From assembly GCF_002021925.1 (NCBI RefSeq), contig NZ_CP012546.1:372001-436000 (forward strand): a DNA stretch of 64,000 bases, in the 5' to 3' direction. Source of the DNA: Campylobacter pinnipediorum subsp. pinnipediorum. GTDB lineage: Bacteria; Campylobacterota; Campylobacteria; Campylobacterales; Campylobacteraceae. Below the pieces are notes generated by a model. The model searched no databases. It was not told the DNA's origin and saw only the letters and a list, made by a program, of their open reading frames with translations. Every line of letters starts with the position of its first letter. Within the stretch, counting starts at the first letter, position 1. Shown piece by piece: positions 45,931 to 57,755 of the stretch. The position numbers and the translations under genes are program-made.

Positions 45931-47040
45931 GGGATTAATTTTTTATAATAAACCCAAATTACCACCATATATCTCTACTACACTTTTATATTTATACTTC
46001 CCAAGCCACTACTATCTAAACAACAAACATATATTTATCTAGTTTATTCAATCTATATAAATAAAACTATAATTTTATTTTTTAATAATTAACTTTCTAA
46101 GATTTATAATAAATAACAAAACATCATATAATCACTAAAACTAATTATTGGTATTTATAGTCATTGCAGGTATATAAAACAAAGTATTATTTATATAAAT
46201 TTATATCTATATAATTGTTATATTATATATTCTTGTAGTACCATGTATCCATGAATTTAAAAACCTAATTAAATATCTAAAAAACAATATTACAACATAA
46301 ACTCACCATTAAGCTATATTTTTTGGTTTATCTTCTACTTGTGTAGAGATATATGGAAATAGTACAGAGATATAATATTATCCGCAAACACTCACGCCAA
46401 TAAATTATATAAAACTACCCAATAACTTTTATAAAATCTCTTTATTCTTAAACCATACTTTTACTAACTTGTTTAAATCATATAAAATAAACTATATAAA
46501 ACAAGGATAATTTACTGTTAAATAACCTGTATGATTTTCTTTCTAAATAACTTAAATATACTATCTCTCTTGTTCTTTGTTAAAATCTTAGCAAGCTTTT
46601 ACAATAAAAATATCTAAAATCATATGCTATATTACTCGCAAGCTTAACTTTAAGCTACATTATTTGTTTAATTTTATACTTATTGGATATATGTTTTTGT
46701 AGTATTGTTCTAGTTATTGTTTTGATTGGTATTGAATAATATATTAATATGGCTATTGAAGCTATATAGCTATAAATATATGATTTTATAAATGCCATAA
46801 ATCATACAAATAAATATTAGTTGCGCCTAGCTATGATTATAAAATATATCTTATAACTAGTGTGAAAATATTTCTATTTTCACATAATACCAAATAATCA
46901 CCCCCCCCCTCACACAACAATCATCAACCTATATATACCCATAGAAACATAATCATAATTTCTATTATTTTCCATACTTTTACATAAAACCAACCCAAAC
47001 TCACCCAAATTCAAATTATTTAAAATATTATTTTATATTT
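45931..47040. other. 1.1 kb AT-rich region with no intact gene
   Basis: No open frame with a plausible start, no RNA gene and no insertion sequence are visible. Inside are a 10-base perfect hairpin (46861-46884, TGTGAAAATA with TATTTTCACA) and a C9 tract (46901-46909). A degenerate pair of similar segments (TTAAGCTATATTTTTTGG near 46302 and TTAAGCTACATTATTTG near 46652) is also present. It could be a decayed gene region next to the rRNA genes. Confidence 0.6.
46901..46909. repeat. Intergenic poly-C tract (C9)
   Basis: Nine cytosines, 17 bases after a perfect hairpin. Read on the minus strand it is G9, preceded by a short open frame starting ATGGAAAATAAT that meets an in-frame TGA just before the tract. 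No functional contingency gene can be built across it. Confidence 0.9.
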
Positions 47041-47049
47041 AAGTAGCAT

Positions 47050-47093
47050 TTAAGCATTACTCTTATATAATTCCAGCTCACGATTTGAGAAAC
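47050..47093 (+). promoter_or_regulatory. 16S rRNA operon promoter (44-bp block, copy 1)
   Basis: A 44-base segment containing TATAAT (47066-47071), identical base for base with 52095-52138 ahead of the 23S gene. It lies about 190 bases before the mature 16S. Upstream, TTAAG elements repeat in both copies. The identity of the blocks and their position identify it as the rRNA promoter. Confidence 0.85.
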
Positions 47094-47138
47094 CACCTTT
47101 AACTTTTAGTTAATAAAGCTTTTCTTTTTAAATATCGT

Positions 47139-47150
47139 TGTTCTGTTAAA
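47139..47150 (+). promoter_or_regulatory. boxA-like antitermination element, 16S leader
   Basis: TGTTCTGTTAAA resembles the boxA consensus TGCTCTTTAACA that recruits NusB/NusE to rRNA transcripts. It follows the promoter by about 70 bases, and a matching element is present in the 23S leader. Confidence 0.6.
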
Positions 47151-47170
47151 TTATAAATGTTAAACTATTA

Positions 47171-47204
47171 GTCAATCTTTGAAATCTAAACAAGTGATCG
47201 ATTG
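47171..47204 (+). other. 16S processing stem, 5' strand
   Basis: This segment (starting GTCAATCTTTGAAAT) is complementary with few mismatches to 48850-48882 downstream of 16S (ending GAAAGATTGAC). The two form the long stem that RNase III cuts to release precursor 16S. Confidence 0.8.
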
Positions 47205-47284
47205 AGCCAGTCTATATTGTTTATAGACTTAAAACTGATTAACAAAAAAATTAAAGTTTTTTAGATTAAAAACTTCATATAAAT

Positions 47285-48797
<1,513 letters not shown>

Positions 48798-48849
48798 CTA
48801 GAGTACAATGTATATTCTCTCACAAGATATACATCAAAGGAAAATATAT

Positions 48850-48882
48850 CAATTGATCCTTGTTTAGTTTTGAAAGATTGAC
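48850..48882 (+). other. 16S processing stem, 3' strand
   Basis: Pairs with 47171-47204 around the 16S gene. It shows that the 16S half is a complete processing unit ending before the tRNA genes. Confidence 0.8.
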
Positions 48883-48933
48883 AGCTAATAATTAAATATA
48901 TTTTATTTCTATTAGTATTTAGAAATTAATATT

Positions 48934-49009
48934 GGGGAATTAGCTCAGCTGGGAGAGCGCCTGCTTTGCACGCAGGAGGTCAGCGGTTCGATCCCGCTAT
49001 TCTCCACCA
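48934..49009 (+). tRNA. tRNA-Ala (TGC)
   Basis: A 76-base cloverleaf with CCA encoded. The acceptor GGGGAAT pairs with ATTCTCC by one G-T pair. The anticodon TGC is at 48967-48969, and the T arm is GCGGTTCGATCCCGC. It is the usual 16S-spacer tRNA. Confidence 0.97.
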
Positions 49010-49014
49010 TTTAA

Positions 49015-49091
49015 GGGCCTATAGCTCAGCTGGTTAGAGTGCACCCCTGATAAGGGTGAGGTCACAAGTTCAAGTCTTGTTAGGCCCACCA
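49015..49091 (+). tRNA. tRNA-Ile (GAT)
   Basis: A 77-base cloverleaf with encoded CCA. The acceptor GGGCCTA pairs with TAGGCCC, the anticodon GAT is at 49049-49051, and the T arm is ACAAGTTCAAGTCTTGT. It lies 5 bases after tRNA-Ala. Normally the 23S gene would follow within a few hundred bases; here it is 3.4 kb away. Confidence 0.97.
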
Positions 49092-49485
49092 TTAATATAG
49101 TTTAACAATATACTCTTTTTAACTATTCCATATTTTTTTATCATTGTTTATTTTATTTATATCTAATATATTATAACTATTAATTTACTTTTTTCTTTTT
49201 TTGTTTTTATTACTTTTTCTTTTTTAACTTTTATATATTTTTTTTATTTTATTTCTTAATTTATAAATATAAAACTATATTAGATTAGTTTTTAAATTCT
49301 TTATTTTTTTTATTTCTTATTGTTTGATTTTTATAATAGTTCTTTGCTTAGATTATTTTATTTAAATTCTTATATATTTTAATTTAATGTTTTTTATTTT
49401 TTTATCTTATTTGGTTGTTTGTTGTTTTTTAGATATGATTGTGTAATGTCAATTTAATAAAAAATATTAAAAATCATAAAGGATA
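49092..49485. other. T-rich gap between tRNA-Ile and the ligase gene, no gene seen
   Basis: Almost wholly A/T with many T runs on the plus strand. I see only a weak stem (TAGTT with AACTA) soon after the tRNA and no open frame. It may end the 16S-tRNA transcript through its T runs. Confidence 0.55.
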
Positions 49486-49488
49486 TTG

Positions 49489-50325
49489 GTGGATAAAATT
49501 TTAAAGTTAATTGTTATTGTCTTTATATGTATTCAAAGTATTTATGCTATTGAATTAATGAAGCTTGGCACATATAAAGATCAGAATATAAGTGGATGGT
49601 ATGCTAGTGAGAAGCTTGATGGCATAAGAGCTTATTGGGATGGTAAAAATTTACTAAGTAGACAAGGTAAGATTATAAATGCACCTTCTTATTTTTTAAA
49701 AGCACTTCCAGACTTTGCATTAGATGGAGAACTGTATACTAAAACAGATGAATTTGAAAAAATACAAAGTATAGTTATGGATCAAATACCAAATGAAAAA
49801 GAGTGGGAAAATATAACATACAATGTATTTGATGTGCCTAATACAAATGGTGGATTGATTGAACGTTTAAAAGTACTCAATGATTATATAGATAAAAACA
49901 ATAACAATAATAATATACAAAGATATATAAAACTTATACCACAAAGACTTATAAAAGATAAAAAAGAGTTAGATAGCTTTTTAGATGAGATTATAAGTAG
50001 TGGCGGAGAGGGTGTTGTAATTCGTGAGCCAAACTCTAAATACATAAAATCAAGAAGTAATTTAAATTTAAAGTATAAACGATTTATTGATGAAGAGTGT
50101 AAGGTAGTGTCTATAAATAAAGGCAAAGGTAAGTATAAAGATATGATGGGATCAATAACTTGTGAGTTAGCAAATAATATTAGATTTAAAATAGGATCCG
50201 GCTTTAGTGATGATAATCGTAAAAATCCACCAAAGATAGGAAGTGTTGTTACTTTTAAATATCAAAATTTAACAAAAAACGGCATACCACGCTTTGCTAC
50301 TTTTTTAAGGGTTAGAAAAGATTAA
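49489..50325 (+). CDS. ATP-dependent DNA ligase with signal sequence
   Basis: A 278-residue minimal ATP-type ligase. Motif I, with the adenylated lysine, is SEKLDGIRAYWDG. Later nucleotidyltransferase motifs are ALDGELYT, GGEGVVIREP and LNLKYKRFIDEECKVV. An OB domain follows (KGKGKYKDMMGSI). The N terminus is a typical signal peptide (ILKLIVIVFICIQSIYA), so it is probably periplasmic, perhaps sealing incoming DNA. The start is the GTG at 49489, with AAAGGA 5 bases before it. The gene lies inside the split rRNA operon, on the same strand. Confidence 0.88.
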   Translation: MDKILKLIVIVFICIQSIYAIELMKLGTYKDQNISGWYASEKLDGIRAYWDGKNLLSRQGKIINAPSYFLKALPDFALDGELYTKTDEFEKIQSIVMDQIPNEKEWENITYNVFDVPNTNGGLIERLKVLNDYIDKNNNNNNIQRYIKLIPQRLIKDKKELDSFLDEIISSGGEGVVIREPNSKYIKSRSNLNLKYKRFIDEECKVVSINKGKGKYKDMMGSITCELANNIRFKIGSGFSDDNRKNPPKIGSVVTFKYQNLTKNGIPRFATFLRVRKD

Positions 50326-50343
50326 GTTTCTAACCCTCTGCTT

Positions 50344-51270
50344 TTATCTAAGTAACGTAAAACCTATGCCTATTTTATTTGTGCTGTGGTTATAATCTAT
50401 TAAACTTTCAGCGTATCCATTAAAGTATTGTAAGTATCCCAAAATTCCACCAAATAGTGGAAATACAAGACTTGCTTGAACCGCTCCTTTATTGTCTTTT
50501 AAATGAAAGTTGTTGCGCAATAGTAGTTCAAGTGATATATTTTTTGTAGTATACTTTGCTTTTATGTCACCATAACCCAAATAACGATAAATGTCTTTAT
50601 TGTCGCTCAAGTCTCCTATATGATACCAAACTCTAGGAGTTATGGATAGATTTCTAAAATTTAATTTAGAGCTAGCATATACCCTGTTCCAGCTTCTGCT
50701 TTTATCTTTACCTAGTCCATTTGATTCGTGTAAAACACCTATATCAAAGCTATTTATCCGTTCATTGTTTGTATATAGACGCATAAAAACTTCTGGCCTA
50801 TAATTTGTTTCTCTAAAAGGCGAACTATGCTTTCCTGTTTGCCACCATGATGTTTGAGAGTATGCCATATAAAGATTGGCCCATTTCGGCAATAGTGAAA
50901 TTTCTATCGGTTTTTTAATACTTATGTTAAATTTGGTTTCAAATTTTTGTCTATCGTTATTAGGGACACTAGAAGCATATGTACCTAAGAGCAAATAGTT
51001 TAATTCATGAAAACTTATACTACTTCCAGCAAAAAGTTCCCTAAAAAGTGCTTCATCTTTTGCTTTTGAATTGTTTATAATATCTGATTTAATGTGTTCT
51101 TCTGAACTTGAATCTTTTTCTATGTTCTTAGAGGCTAAGCTTTTATAGATATTCATTGCACCTTTTATATCGCCTGCTTCTTCTAGCTCATTCGCAAGGT
51201 TAAATTTATCAGCATCATTTGCAAATAAATAAAAAGAAAAAATAAATAATATAAATAATGATTTATTCAT
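50344..51270 (-). CDS. pldA: Outer-membrane phospholipase A
   Basis: A 308-residue OMPLA. The signal peptide is residues 1-16, followed by a helical TPR-like start (DADKFNLANELEEAGDIKGAM) and the 12-strand barrel. The catalytic His-Ser pair is in HESNG and the asparagine in SRSWNR; YSQTSWWQ precedes them. It hydrolyses phospholipids in the outer leaflet. It overlaps mobA by 8 bases, as a pldA-mobA pair is also found in C. jejuni. It runs against the rRNA direction. Confidence 0.93.
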   Translation of the reverse strand: MNKSLFILFIFSFYLFANDADKFNLANELEEAGDIKGAMNIYKSLASKNIEKDSSSEEHIKSDIINNSKAKDEALFRELFAGSSISFHELNYLLLGTYASSVPNNDRQKFETKFNISIKKPIEISLLPKWANLYMAYSQTSWWQTGKHSSPFRETNYRPEVFMRLYTNNERINSFDIGVLHESNGLGKDKSRSWNRVYASSKLNFRNLSITPRVWYHIGDLSDNKDIYRYLGYGDIKAKYTTKNISLELLLRNNFHLKDNKGAVQASLVFPLFGGILGYLQYFNGYAESLIDYNHSTNKIGIGFTLLR

Positions 51271-51883
51271 AACTTAAAGCCTTTTTTAAATCATCAGGAT
51301 TATTTAGGTTTATCCCTTCATTATCACCAGAAAGTTCAACCCTAACTACATCACAAATTTTTAAAAGCTCTTTTATTTTATGCTTTCCATCCTTAGCTAA
51401 TTTTTTTGCTTTATCTGCTACGCTAGGAGAAAAATAACCACAAAGTACATGATCTCTTTCTGCTTCACAAGCTATTACGATTTCAAAATCATCTTTTAGC
51501 TTAGACATATCTTTGATGCTCTCGGGTTTTAAAAAAGGCATGTCAACAGGTTGTATAAAAACTGGTTCATTAAAATGATGAAGTATACTAGCAAGTGCAA
51601 TCATTGGAGAACTTTCATCGCTTTCATCGGCTATAAATTTAATGCTTTGATTAAGTTTAGCATTGTTAAATTTATTATTTTTTGCACTTATATAAACCTC
51701 TTTAAAAATAGATGATAGCTTATCTGTTACATATGCAGATAGACTTGCCTTGTCTTTAAAAGGCATTAATGCTTTATCTATTCCCATCCTACTACTTTTG
51801 CCACCAGCTAATACCACACAAGATTGCTGTTGTTTCATTAATAAAAACCCATCACAACCATTATCTTTGCAACTATGTTCCAT
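51263..51883 (-). CDS. mobA: Molybdenum cofactor guanylyltransferase
   Basis: A 206-residue nucleotidyltransferase that adds GMP to molybdopterin for molybdoenzymes. The signature is VVLAGGKSSRMGIDKAL near residue 23, with FIQPVDMPFLKPESI and GINLNNPDDL later. The first ATG has AAGGAT 6 bases upstream, which I prefer. It gives a 15-residue N-terminal extension with two cysteines (HSCKDNGCDG) compared with a start at MKQQQS, and the extension is unusual. It is coupled to pldA. Confidence 0.9.
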   Translation of the reverse strand: MEHSCKDNGCDGFLLMKQQQSCVVLAGGKSSRMGIDKALMPFKDKASLSAYVTDKLSSIFKEVYISAKNNKFNNAKLNQSIKFIADESDESSPMIALASILHHFNEPVFIQPVDMPFLKPESIKDMSKLKDDFEIVIACEAERDHVLCGYFSPSVADKAKKLAKDGKHKIKELLKICDVVRVELSGDNEGINLNNPDDLKKALSYE

Positions 51884-52094
51884 TTTAATCCTTGTTGATT
51901 TTTTATTTTTATTTTATCTATTATTGACTTTTTGTCGCCTTATGATATCTTAAAATATAAAAAAATTAAATACACAATGCTAAAATTATTGTAGCAATTA
52001 AAATTAATTATTAACTATGATTTATAGATAACGTATTTTTATTTAATATCACCCACTAAAATATTTTTATTTTTTTTATAACATTAAGCACATA
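51884..52094. other. AT-rich spacer between mobA and the 23S promoter
   Basis: No open frame or RNA gene is visible. It holds the minus-strand upstream region of mobA (AAGGAT site at its left end), then A/T-rich DNA leading into the 23S promoter block. Confidence 0.55.
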
Positions 52095-52138
52095 TTAAGC
52101 ATTACTCTTATATAATTCCAGCTCACGATTTGAGAAAC
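52095..52138 (+). promoter_or_regulatory. 23S-5S promoter (44-bp block, copy 2)
   Basis: Identical in all 44 bases to 47050-47093, with TATAAT at 52111-52116. It lies about 385 bases before 23S. Downstream, the two leaders diverge and then meet again at ATCGTTGTTCT. It shows that the 23S-5S half is transcribed from its own rRNA-type promoter. Confidence 0.85.
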
Positions 52139-52192
52139 GGAGTTTATCTCCTTTAAAATATTAAGTCAATATTTTATTTTTAAACAAATCGT

Positions 52193-52204
52193 TGTTCTTT
52201 TAAT
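52193..52204 (+). promoter_or_regulatory. boxA-like antitermination element, 23S leader
   Basis: TGTTCTTTTAAT, equivalent to TGTTCTGTTAAA in the 16S leader and at a similar distance from the promoter block. Confidence 0.6.
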
Positions 52205-52444
52205 TACAATTGTTAAGAGTCACAAGCAAGTTTTAATAAAAACAATTTTACAGGACTTGTTAAAGATTTAAATATCTAATCTCTTGTATATAAATACAGA
52301 AGTTTAACATCACAAGATATTATAGGATTAAAACTTATCTATATTATCTGTTAATGCTTTCCGTCTTGGGGATTATGTGTTTAGATTTAGTAACTACATA
52401 GTAAAAGTATAATTATTATATTTTATTTATTATGTATAACAGTT

Positions 52445-52466
52445 ACCTTTAACAAGGAAGTGATGC
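52445..52466 (+). other. 23S processing stem, 5' strand
   Basis: Twenty-two bases (ACCTTTAACAAGGAAG then TGATGC) pair with 55434-55455 with only one G-T type mismatch. They form the RNase III stem around 23S. Confidence 0.85.
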
Positions 52467-52524
52467 GAATTAGAATATAACAAAAAATATACTAACAACT
52501 TATTATGTATTAATAGGTAAAAAA

Positions 52525-55428
<2,904 letters not shown>

Positions 55429-55433
55429 TTTAA

Positions 55434-55455
55434 GCATCACTTCCTTGTTAAGGGT
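55434..55455 (+). other. 23S processing stem, 3' strand
   Basis: Complement of 52445-52466, immediately after the mature 23S end. Confidence 0.85.
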
Positions 55456-55525
55456 AAAACCTTATACAAGAAAAGATTGTTTGATAAAACAAGCTTTACT
55501 CTTAACGATATAATTTAACACAAAC

Positions 55526-55568
55526 AGTGTTAAATAAGAGATTATATTTAAATCTTTTATTTAACACT
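55526..55568 (+). other. Long hairpin directly ahead of 5S
   Basis: CAGTGTTAAATAAGAGATT and AATCTTTTATTTAACACTG are inverted repeats (19 bases, one mismatch) closing a short A/T loop, right up to the first bases of 5S. It is probably a processing structure separating 23S and 5S precursors. Confidence 0.7.
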
Positions 55569-55686
55569 GCTCGTGGCTATACAGACGAGGAAACGCCTTG
55601 CTCCATCTCGAACCAAGAAGCTAAGCTCGTCCTGGCTGATGATACTCTCTCTTACTGGGATGTCGGGAAAGTAAGTCGCTGCGAGC
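55569..55686 (+). rRNA. rrf: 5S ribosomal RNA
   Basis: About 118 bases. The ends GCTCG and CGAGC pair as helix I. The core contains GGAAACGCCTTGCTCCATC and CGAACCAAGAAGCTAAGC, as in other campylobacter 5S genes. It closes the split rRNA operon; prophage DNA begins within about 160 bases. Confidence 0.93.
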
Positions 55687-56014
55687 TTTGTTTATTCTTT
55701 CTTTTTATAAATCCAATTAGTTTCTCTTTATTCATATATCTTTATTTATTGTATATCTTTATTTCTTATTCTTTCTTATGTTTTTTTATTTAATAAATTT
55801 AAATTCTTTTTATTCTTTTATTTTATTGTGTTTTACTTGGTTATGTGTAAAGTATTGTTAGAAAATAAAGTGGGGAGAATTTAGCGATAATGCCTATAAT
55901 ATGGGTGTTTGGGGGTTGTTTTGTTAAAATCAAAGTGAGAAAAATTACTTTACATTACTTTACATAAGCTTTACATTTTTTTACAAATGCTTTTAAAAGC
56001 CCTTTAAAAGGCGT
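55687..56014. other. Gap between 5S and the prophage repressor; contains the likely prophage left end
   Basis: No gene is seen. The first 150 bases are T-rich and could end the rRNA transcript. From about 55843 the composition changes (GTGGGGAG, GGGTGTTTGGGGG), and short TGTAAAG repeats in both orientations follow. I place the boundary of the Mu-like element near 55843, but cannot prove it without an empty-site sequence. Confidence 0.5.
55944..55987. repeat. Phased CTTTACAT repeats near the prophage left end
   Basis: CTTTACAT occurs at 55948, 55958 and 55969, then TTTTTACA at 55977, giving a 10-11 base period. An inverted copy (TGTAAAGTA, 55846-55854) lies 100 bases to the left. The spacing of one helical turn and the position between host DNA and the repressor fit transposase end-binding sites or repressor sites of a Mu-like phage. 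Confidence 0.6.
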
Positions 56015-56821
56015 TTAAATGACACATCTTAATACTTTTCCTACTATTATTACTTCTGTTTGGCTGTCTTCGTTTATCTCGTAGCTTTGATAGTCTTTGT
56101 TTACGCTATTTATATGTAATATACCATTTGGTGCTTTTTGTAAAAGCTTTACCATAAAGTTGCCACAGTAGTTAATAATATAAAGTCCATCGCCTGTAAA
56201 TTTTTTAGTAATGTCTGCTATAACCCAGCTATCAGGATATAGCATAGGTATCATAGAATAGCCATCTACACGCATACAACGCAGTCTTTCTTCGTCTGGG
56301 TTTAGTTTAAATAGCATTCTTGAAAAAGGTATCAAAACATCTGTGTCGTAAATCTCTAAGCCATCAATATCTACACTCTCTCCTGCTCCAACGCTTGAGC
56401 TTAGTTGTCTTATATATATTTGGTCGTTTTGAATTTGTTCTATTTGTGATTTTTTAAGTTTATTAGCATTGGGGGACAAAAAATCAACATTGCGGGACAT
56501 TATTTTATTTTTTTCAGGGACATTTTGCGGGACATTATTTTTACTATTTTCTTCTTTAAGATTAGAATTACTAACGAACGACTTACGAACTAAATCCTGA
56601 TCATACTTACGAACTACTAACGAACTTTTTTCTTTTATAAAGAAATCAGTATCAACATTAAGAGCTTTTGAAATATCTGATAATTTTTTAACTGGGATTT
56701 CAACCTTATCTGCTTCATATAATTGAATACTTGCTCTTGATATTCCACTTAAATTTGCTAGCTCTATTTGAGTTAATCCTCTTTCTTCTCTTAAGTTTTT
56801 AATTCTTAAGCCTAATTTCAT
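56015..56821 (-). CDS. Phage repressor, HTH plus S24 peptidase domain
   Basis: A 268-residue CI/LexA-type repressor. An XRE helix-turn-helix lies near the N terminus (LRIKNLREERGLTQIELANLSGIS). The C-terminal S24 domain has CMRVDGYSMIPMLYPDSW, with the catalytic serine in GYSM, and the lysine in FMVKLLQKAPNG. Cleavage of the hinge under DNA damage is the usual induction route. I took the ATG at 56821 with AAGG 8 bases upstream; a GTG two codons earlier is possible. It is divergent from the transposition genes and overlooks a perfect operator. Confidence 0.9.
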   Translation of the reverse strand: MKLGLRIKNLREERGLTQIELANLSGISRASIQLYEADKVEIPVKKLSDISKALNVDTDFFIKEKSSLVVRKYDQDLVRKSFVSNSNLKEENSKNNVPQNVPEKNKIMSRNVDFLSPNANKLKKSQIEQIQNDQIYIRQLSSSVGAGESVDIDGLEIYDTDVLIPFSRMLFKLNPDEERLRCMRVDGYSMIPMLYPDSWVIADITKKFTGDGLYIINYCGNFMVKLLQKAPNGILHINSVNKDYQSYEINEDSQTEVIIVGKVLRCVI

Positions 56822-56831
56822 ATGCACTACC

Positions 56832-56861
56832 TTGACATAGCATAATATCTTATGCTATAAT
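56832..56861 (+). promoter_or_regulatory. Early phage promoter with operator in its spacer
   Basis: TTGACA (56832-56837) and TATAAT (56856-56861) are 18 bases apart. The spacer, with two bases of the -10, is the perfect palindrome TAGCATAATATCTTATGCTA (56838-56857). A further half-site, TAGCATAA, is at 56884. The repressor gene starts 10 bases to the left on the other strand. Repressor binding here would block the early operon directly and would also affect its own leader. Confidence 0.9.
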
Positions 56862-56959
56862 TTCTAAATTAATTAAGAAATAATAGCATAAAAAAGGCAA
56901 AAAAATCTTAATTAGGTTCTTTTATATTTTATTGTTAAATTTTTCTATAAGGAGTAAAT

Positions 56960-57193
56960 ATGCATATAAATAATGAGCGTATTGAGGAAATTTTAGGAGC
57001 TATAGGGTTTATAGCTAGTTGTGATGATTTTTTTGGCAAAGATACTGCGATTAGCCTTATGCTTAATACAGTATCTGATCACATGCAATCACAGTGCCTA
57101 AATAATAATTCAACTTCTTCAAAACATCGTGAGAAGAGATCGAAAGTAGATCATAAACAACTTTTGAGGCAAATGTCTTGTAGGGAACACTAG
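56960..57193 (+). CDS. Small early phage protein of unknown function
   Basis: A 77-residue frame with an excellent ribosome-binding site (AAGGAG, 5 bases before the ATG). The first half (ERIEEILGAIGFIASCDDFFGKD) looks like a folded helical protein; the second half is basic and low in structure. Its last 131 bases overlap the convergent gene on the minus strand. I do not recognise it. First gene after the early promoter. Confidence 0.6.
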   Translation: MHINNERIEEILGAIGFIASCDDFFGKDTAISLMLNTVSDHMQSQCLNNNSTSSKHREKRSKVDHKQLLRQMSCREH

Positions 57194-57515
57194 TATTGTA
57201 AAACAAAAAGTCCGTGCTTTTTGAGTGGATAAGATAAGTTTTTGTTAGAGAATAAACAACAGGAAATAATATAGCAATTTGTTCTTGTGGGTTTGCACTT
57301 TTAAGCATTAACTCTCTTTGCTTTTTAGTCTTTTTAATGTAAGAAGCTATTTGTTTAATAGTTTCTTCATTAAAAGGTTCTATTAGTAGGTTTTCATCTT
57401 GTAAAAGTTCGTTTATGTAGTCTTGTAAGAGATATAAGGTATCTTTTGATACTTGAAGCAATATTTCGCTTACTATGTCTTTAAAATACTCATAATATAG
57501 GATAGCTTTACGCAT
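57063..57515 (-). CDS. Phage-region helical protein of unknown function
   Basis: A 150-residue frame on the minus strand with AAAGG 8 bases before the ATG. It is mainly helical (YLLQDYINELLQDENLL, TIKQIASYIKKTKKQREL) with a hydrophobic centre (IAILFPVVYSLTKTYLI). There is no signal peptide and no family I recognise. It runs against the early operon, between the early promoter and the transposase gene, a place where phages often carry lysogeny or moron genes. Its tail overlaps the convergent 77-residue frame. Confidence 0.6.
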   Translation of the reverse strand: MRKAILYYEYFKDIVSEILLQVSKDTLYLLQDYINELLQDENLLIEPFNEETIKQIASYIKKTKKQRELMLKSANPQEQIAILFPVVYSLTKTYLIHSKSTDFLFYNTSVPYKTFASKVVYDLLSISSHDVLKKLNYYLGTVIACDQILY

Positions 57516-57584
57516 AATATAGCCTTTTTTTACAAATTATATAATAAAAATTTAACAATAAAATAAACAAGAATAAAAGGAGTA

Positions 57585-57755
57585 ATGATGGGAATTATGA
57601 CAAAACCGATAACAAAAGCGGTAAAGAAAAAGACTAAATATGACCTTAAAGATTATTGTCAAATGCGTGGGCTTAGTCTTGCTAGTCTTTACAAAGGATA
57701 TGTAAGTAAAAGGGCTAGAAGAATACTTGAAAAAGATGGTATAAAGGTAGCATAA
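57585..57755 (+). CDS. Small basic phage protein, Ner-like position
   Basis: A 56-residue frame preceded by AAAGGAG. It is rich in lysine (PITKAVKKKTKYDLKDYC) and ends with a helix pair (SLASLYKGYVSKRARRILEKDGI) that could bind DNA. The stop shares its last base with the transposase start (TAATG). In Mu the small regulator Ner stands directly before A; position and size suggest an analogous role, but sequence similarity is not evident. Confidence 0.7.
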   Translation: MMGIMTKPITKAVKKKTKYDLKDYCQMRGLSLASLYKGYVSKRARRILEKDGIKVA

